Shown piece by piece: positions 58,947-64,000 of a stretch of 64,000 bases of DNA. Positions within the stretch are counted from its first letter, which is position 1. Each line of letters opens with the position of its first letter. The notes beneath the pieces were generated by a model. It worked only from the letters and a program-made list of their open reading frames with translations. It was not told where the DNA came from and did no database searches. The translations under genes and the position numbers were made by a program. Source of the DNA: Serinus canaria (Eukaryota; Chordata; Aves; Passeriformes; Fringillidae). The stretch lies in the NCBI RefSeq assembly GCF_022539315.1, contig NC_066343.1, positions 310,001-374,000 of the forward strand, written 5' to 3'.

Positions 58947-59667
58947 TGTCGGAACTCAGGACATACCTCTGGGAGTCTGGAGTTTCCTGGGACCCTTGCC
59001 AGGGGGCTCAGAGACCCTGGCACACAGCCCAGAACACCAGCGGGTTCGAGTGCGGGCCATGGAACAGCTTGGCACCTTTGCATGAGGAGATAGAGGCCAC
59101 GGCAGTTTAGATGGTATAGGGATAAAGTATTCACAGAGTGTAAATGTAGGTTTTAGGATTTTTGGTATAGGCGTTTCTGGTGACAAGATGGAGGGATTTG
59201 GGTGTGTCTAGCCTTTCTTCTTCTTCTCTACCTCCATCTTGTCTGGTGATGTTGGCACTTTTAGATTGGTCTAGAGTAGAAACTCACTGTCTAGTGTAGA
59301 TGATAGGTATTGGAAAATAACTGTAAATATTGTACACGTAGTTTGTAGCATATAAAGATAACACCGCCCTGGGGGAGGCGGAGTGCCTCTGACTGTCCTG
59401 CCGAACGGATCTCGGCTGGACAGGGAGAAAGAATTTTATAGATAAGATGTAATAAATAACCTTGAGACCGAAAAATGAAGAGCCCTGACTCCTTCTTCAA
59501 GCACTGGGCTGGGAAAAGAAACTTTTGAACATTTTCGGGGTAACTCTGACCAGCAAGAGAGAGAGAGACCCCGGCAACTGGCAGTCCCTGGGTGGGCCAC
59601 AAAAGGTGGGCCGAAGAAAAGGTGCCTAAGCGTGTGTGGGGACAGAGACAAACAGCTGGACTCCACA
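58947..59667 (+). mobile_element. Solo LTR, plus strand, ERVK-like (family shared with 34069)
   Basis: The 721-bp element starts TGTCGGAACT and ends ...CTCCACA. A perfect 6-bp target-site duplication, AAAGAG, is at 58941-58946 and 59668-59673. It has a TATA box (TATAAAG, 59351-59357) and AATAAA (59451-59456), about 100 bp apart as in the 34069 copy. It is longer than that copy mainly because of extra U5 sequence (about 59490-59620). Frames of up to 125 codons on the minus strand are shadows. Confidence 0.92.
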
Positions 59668-60977
59668 AAAGAGCATCTCTTCACCTGTAGTTTTTCAGAA
59701 GGTAGTTTTTGTAAAACGTACATGTAAGAAAGTGTAAATAATGGAATACATGTCCCTTATCTTCCCCTGCTACCTTTAGAGAAAAGAACTTCTAAAGAAC
59801 ACTTATTAAACCAAATTTATTTAATGCATAAAAGTAGAAGAAGAATTTTTCCTGCATATTAGTGGTTGTATTTTTAAATCATAAACTATGTGTATTAGTT
59901 CATACACAGTGTAATATTAACCACAATAGAAAATTCTAATTGTATTACTTTATTTTTAAATTAATGATGGAATTTTTGAGGAGGGCGAGAAAAGGGAGGC
60001 CTTGTAGATATTAGATTTGGGCATGGATCTGTTTTCAAAATGATAATCAATATATAGATTAATGAAAAATTTTTTCATTAGATAATTTCAAATTTAAGAA
60101 AAAATATGTTGTCATACAAACCCTCAAAAATCTGTAGTATTAACCACTAGTTGTTTGATCTACAAAATCACAGTCCTGAAAATACACGATGTACTATATA
60201 AAAGGATCAGTTGGTTTATACCAACTTTCATTTCAAAGTATGTATTTTGCAGCTGAGCTCTGCAAACCTTTCAAAAGCTATCTTCCGAGTGGAAATACAT
60301 ATGAATTTTCATATGGAAAGCAGAAAGCAGAAAAGGCATGATTTTATATGCAAAGAATATGGAAAGTGGTTCCATATTCTGGCTTGACTTCTTTTGATCA
60401 ATTTTTTTTCCTTTTTTTACTGACTTTATATATGCAAAGCATGGACTCATCGCTATTTATGGATTCCCACTAGGCTTGTTCTGCCTCTTAAAAAAACACA
60501 GAGAAGATGCCTGAGGTCACAAGTGCTACCCAAACGAGAGGGGACTCTTAGGAATCCTTGGCAATGGCAGCACTAAATTGTAATTACAGTTAGAACTCAA
60601 TTTTATTAAGAGTGTATATGGTTAATATAGCACAGAATTTATGTTTATGGGACTGGTTTTCTACAAACAGACAGAATATAGTACAACTTATAAGTAAGTA
60701 TGCAGAGTTTATTATAAAACTGATATTCTGGATGTGCTCTGTACTGTTGTGCCTCCCTCTCCCTGGTGCTGGGTCTATCACCACCATTGGGCTAGCCTGG
60801 GACCCTCAGAGATGGTGAGGAGAGGAACAACCAGCCTGGTGTACAGGAACCTTGAGGGAGGGGAAGAAGAGTTCTCTTTGTTTTGTCTGATTAGAGCACA
60901 GAACCTACAGGCCCTGATAACGTGGGGAGTGGGACAAATGCATCCTGTGCAGCCACAGAGACTGGCTACTTGCGTTG
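59668..60977. other. Unannotated AT-rich sequence
   Basis: No gene or large repeat recognised. The CGTTG target site of the next LTR lies at the right end. Confidence 0.4.
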
Positions 60978-61663
60978 TGTTATGAACAAAAAAAAGGGTT
61001 ACCCATTTTTTTTTCCCAAAAGTTGTAGAATTACAAGTTTAACCAGTTCTGGCAGAGGAGTGCTTTTGTTAGCTGCTTGTCCAAACACCTGTTAAAGTAT
61101 CGGGTCGTTAGCCTTCTATGGTTGAGAATTCACTCTATTGTATCAGCATCACTCTGCTTGTGGCCAGGTGGGAGGATGGCATCCCCCCAGACAGTGGAGG
61201 GGAGGGAACCAGGAGTTGATATGCAGATAAGTTTAGAGCCAAAATGCAATGGAGCAAGCCCCTATTCCAAACGCAATTAATAAACCCCTAAACCGGTGAG
61301 CCAGTATGGAATTTAGAGATCAAAGTGGTCTCTGGACATCAGGGGTGAGGTGAGAAGCCAGCAGAGACTCTGAAAACCTTAGTGGCCCCTCACCACAACT
61401 TAAGAAGATGTTGGTTAGAGCCAGGACCCGAGGCTGCCAAAGTGAATTTGGGATTCTGGGGGTGAATACCCCTGCCTGCTCTCGTGTGACCGGACCCCCA
61501 GCTCTGTCCCCTGGTGGACAAAGCTGCATTTGCCTCCTCCTCCGAGTCACTCCAGGGAGCTGAGTCAGTGAACCCGCAGATCCATCGGGCCTCCCAGTCT
61601 TGAGCTGATCACTTTTAATAAAGGCATCAAAAAGGGGAGCTATCTCCTGCCCTGTTTATTTCA
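60978..61663 (+). mobile_element. Solo LTR, plus strand (family shared with 22291 and 23209)
   Basis: The 686-bp element starts TGTTATGAAC and ends CTGTTTATTTCA. A perfect 5-bp target-site duplication, CGTTG, is at 60973-60977 and 61664-61668. The poly(A) signal AATAAA is at 61617-61622. This is the clearest copy of the family, and its ends were used to place those of the two copies at 22-24 kb. A 5-bp duplication fits ERVL better than ERVK, though some class I elements also give 4-5 bp. Confidence 0.93.
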
Positions 61664-63829
61664 CGTTGTAAAATGGTTTCAGTTATGCTGACCACATTAC
61701 TGGGGTTCAAGCTTGGAAAGCATGTCACAGGGGTCACATCCCAGGGACCCCTAAAACCTCCTGGATTGTTTTCTAATCTTACCTGTGAGCCTCTGTAAGA
61801 GCTAGGCTGTGCAGACATGAAGTATCACGGATGCCCTCTCCCAAGGAGTGTAAAGGATTTATCTACATTTTTCATTCTTGTAACCAAGGAGAAACATCCT
61901 ATGCATGGGATGCAGTGGCAGAACACCACCTAGTGAACGCTGCTGGTTCTGTTTTACCTCAATTAGCTCTTCCCTCTCTTTCAGAAAAGGATACTATAGC
62001 ACATGAAACTACAGCAGCTCTTCATCAAGGAGTATCTACTCCATATCCCTCCAGTTTCTGGTGCACACAGCAGGACCCTGGGGAGGAGTTCCAGTCCAGG
62101 GTGTGTGATTGCACAGCTGAACTTGGGCAAAGTCTGAGCAATCAGAGGTTTCAGTTTCAAAAAATCAGTTCTATCATTGTCTCACAGCAGAGTGAATAGT
62201 CAAATTGCACTTCCTGGTAGTTTCAATAGCTTTTTAAGGTACTTACACAAAAATGAGACTGCAGGAAGTGCTTAACTTTGTATCTCACCATCTTTCAGTG
62301 TCCACAATACCGTCAACAAAGGAGCAAAGGAAAACAGCAATTTTTTATTCTTTTGCTATTTATTTTTAAAGGTATCTGAACTCTGCTTTTCTGTTTTGTA
62401 TGGCATATGATCTTTGGGCATACTATAAAGGTAAAATATGAACCTCTTTTGCCTTGTGCATGTAAAGAATCAAAATTAATTGGACTACAGCTGATATCAA
62501 ATAGCTCTTCTGATATGTAAACGTGTGATTGGCACAAAGAATTGAACAATATTAATATTTCAGGGTATATTTGCTGAATATAATCCTCCTCAAAGAAGAG
62601 ACTTTCTTTGCAACAATTCCCTTCGTAAATAACCACACTTCTAGAGCTTGAAATTCTTTACTTCAATTGCAGGAAAAGTTTTTCCATTTTTCTTCTGGGG
62701 AAAAGCCGTCCAGCTCCCATATTTTTTCAGTCAACTGTGTTTTCTCAGACTCCTAGTGAATCAGCCTTCCCACATTCATGTGGTTCTTAGAGACAGTATC
62801 TCATTGTGCAGTAATTGCAGACAATTTAAACAATTTTTTTTTTTTTTGATAATTCTGAAAAGAAACCCTAGTGTGACTGTGTAACAGGGAGCAGAAAAGG
62901 ACCAGAATTGTGCAGGAATTGTGAACAATTCTCTTCCAGTTACACTCCTAAGAGTGGAATTTGAGGCACAGCTATAATGACCCAGAGCAGCTGGTTTGCT
63001 TTCTTACCTTCTTATGTCATATCCATTGCTCACTGTGTTTTGAAGGTTTTTGTCAGAATATTGAGTGCATGTATTAGACAACCATTGTCATCATGCTAAT
63101 TGAGGATAATTTACTGCATCCTACAACCCCCAGGTACAAACTGATGATGCCAGATTGGTTCTGCAGACCCAGTTGCTCTTTTGGAGGCATAAAATATAAA
63201 ATAGATCACTTTTTCCTGCTAGGCTGCACTGTCCAGTTTGCAGAGTACATAGCAACAAGTGGCCTGTTAAATGATGAGCAATCCTTTAGCTCCTGGCTTT
63301 AGACCTCTGACCTCTTGGCTCCCTGCCTGTATCCAGGGAGCATTTTGGGGAGAAGAACGCAATAAACAGCTTGGAATCTAATAGTGCCAAAAGAAATTAC
63401 ATCAAAACCAGCTGTTAACACTACTACTCAATAAAGACTGACAGAATGTTGACTAAAATATGGCCTTTTTACAGTGTGGGCTTTTGCAATTTCTGAGAGT
63501 CCAGAGTTGCTTCCCCCCATCCCCACAAACTTTATGGAAACAGCAGTAAATATAAATCTAAGTAAACATGTCCTATTGTCCCTTAAATTATGAGTTAATT
63601 GTGTTTGATTGAAGTCTCTTTCTTTCCTAATTTACTGTTTCTCAGCTCTGAGCATTATGTGTTCCCAGCTTCACAGCACAGAAGTGACTCAGCACATAAC
63701 TCCTGCTTTGCAGGTGCTCTTGACTGATATTTATACCTTGCTTTTATTATAATTTTGAATGTCTCTGTTTTTCTTTTGGAAACTTTATGTACAGGAACAT
63801 AGGAAATAATGTCTACATTTGCCTTGTTG
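61664..63829. other. Unannotated sequence with one 122-codon frame
   Basis: A plus-strand frame at 61831-62199 (122 codons) is the longest here but has no recognisable domain, signal peptide or splice context. A TATA-like stretch (63187-63200) and an AATAAA (near 63360) occur together in an LTR-like order, yet no termini were found. Confidence 0.3.
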
Positions 63830-63861
63830 GCACCTGAATCATTCAGGTGCTGGCACCTGAA
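63830..63861. repeat. Palindrome plus direct repeat of GCACCTGAA
   Basis: GCACCTGAAT (63830-63839) and ATTCAGGTGC (63841-63850) form an inverted repeat around one base, and GCACCTGAA is then repeated at 63853-63861. Three E-box/ZEB-type CACCTG sites result within 30 bp. Confidence 0.85.
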
Positions 63862-64000
63862 ATGATTTTAGGCACAAGTTAAAGCCGACTGTGCCCAGCA
63901 GTGGATGGATGTCAAAACTTTACCATGGGAGGTTTCAAATACTGATTGCACCTTTCTGTTCATACACTCATGCATTCAAAATACAGAAAACCAGCAAGAA

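Noticed and set aside
61831..62199. 122-codon plus-strand frame as a gene
   Set aside because: No domain, signal peptide, splice signals or promoter; the length is possible by chance in 64 kb.
63187..63366. LTR-like TATA then AATAAA order
   Set aside because: No TG/CA termini or duplications were found around them.
1..64000. CRISPR array, operons, bacterial mobile elements or phage
   Set aside because: No regularly spaced repeats, no dense coding and no prokaryotic gene structure; CR1, SINE and LTR content shows a bird genome.

Overview
The window reads as nuclear DNA of a songbird (oscine passerine) with no convincing host protein-coding gene. It is AT-rich, has many homopolymer runs, and no open frame is longer than about 136 codons. 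The avian signature is direct: a CR1 LINE 3' end on the minus strand (47979-48715), a second CR1 tail (45212-45276), and a SINE at about 40252-40376 whose head resembles tRNA-Ile and whose tail resembles CR1. That composite structure is what is described for the passerine TguSINE1 group. The rest of the recognisable content is endogenous retrovirus (ERV) material, mostly solo LTRs. Family names rest on recognition only; no database search could be run.

Layout. 1-2197: no feature recognised. 2198-5385: three minus-strand LTRs, the first two almost back to back. 6790-10490: a solo LTR lying about 28 bp before a truncated ERVL-like provirus (LTR, primer-binding site, broken gag, protease, start of RT). 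11724-12174: a 451-bp minus-strand solo LTR with TGTTGC/GCAACA ends. 18862-19249: a purine tract switching abruptly to a CpG-rich pyrimidine tract. 19349-19754: an unrecognised broken minus-strand reading frame. 22291-23918: two LTRs of one family in tail-to-tail inverted orientation. 29909-30486: a minus-strand LTR. 34069-34696 and 58947-59667: two members of one family. 39850-40376: an LTR-like segment followed by the SINE. 43488-44064, 55838-56224, 56612-56875 and 60978-61663: further LTRs. Most of 23924-28926 and 48716-55837 is unique-looking AT-rich sequence.

Flanking target-site duplications, read directly, fix the ends of several elements: 6 bp (CATTAC, AAAGAG, GAAATG) for three LTRs, 5 bp (TTATG, CGTTG) for two, 4-5 bp (GCTA/AGCTA) for one, and a low-complexity 6-7 bp (ATATATA) for one. 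Six bp is typical of ERVK/class II and 5 bp of ERVL, so several retroviral lineages contributed. The provirus is dead: stops, frameshifts, an altered protease active site and loss of everything beyond the start of RT.

No undescribed multi-gene system is visible. The best leads are a 39-bp-stem hairpin with one mismatch (39533-39622), the inverted LTR pair (22291-23918), the purine/pyrimidine switch (18862-19249), and a 51-codon signal-peptide-like frame 68 bp downstream of a plus-strand solo LTR (56293-56448).
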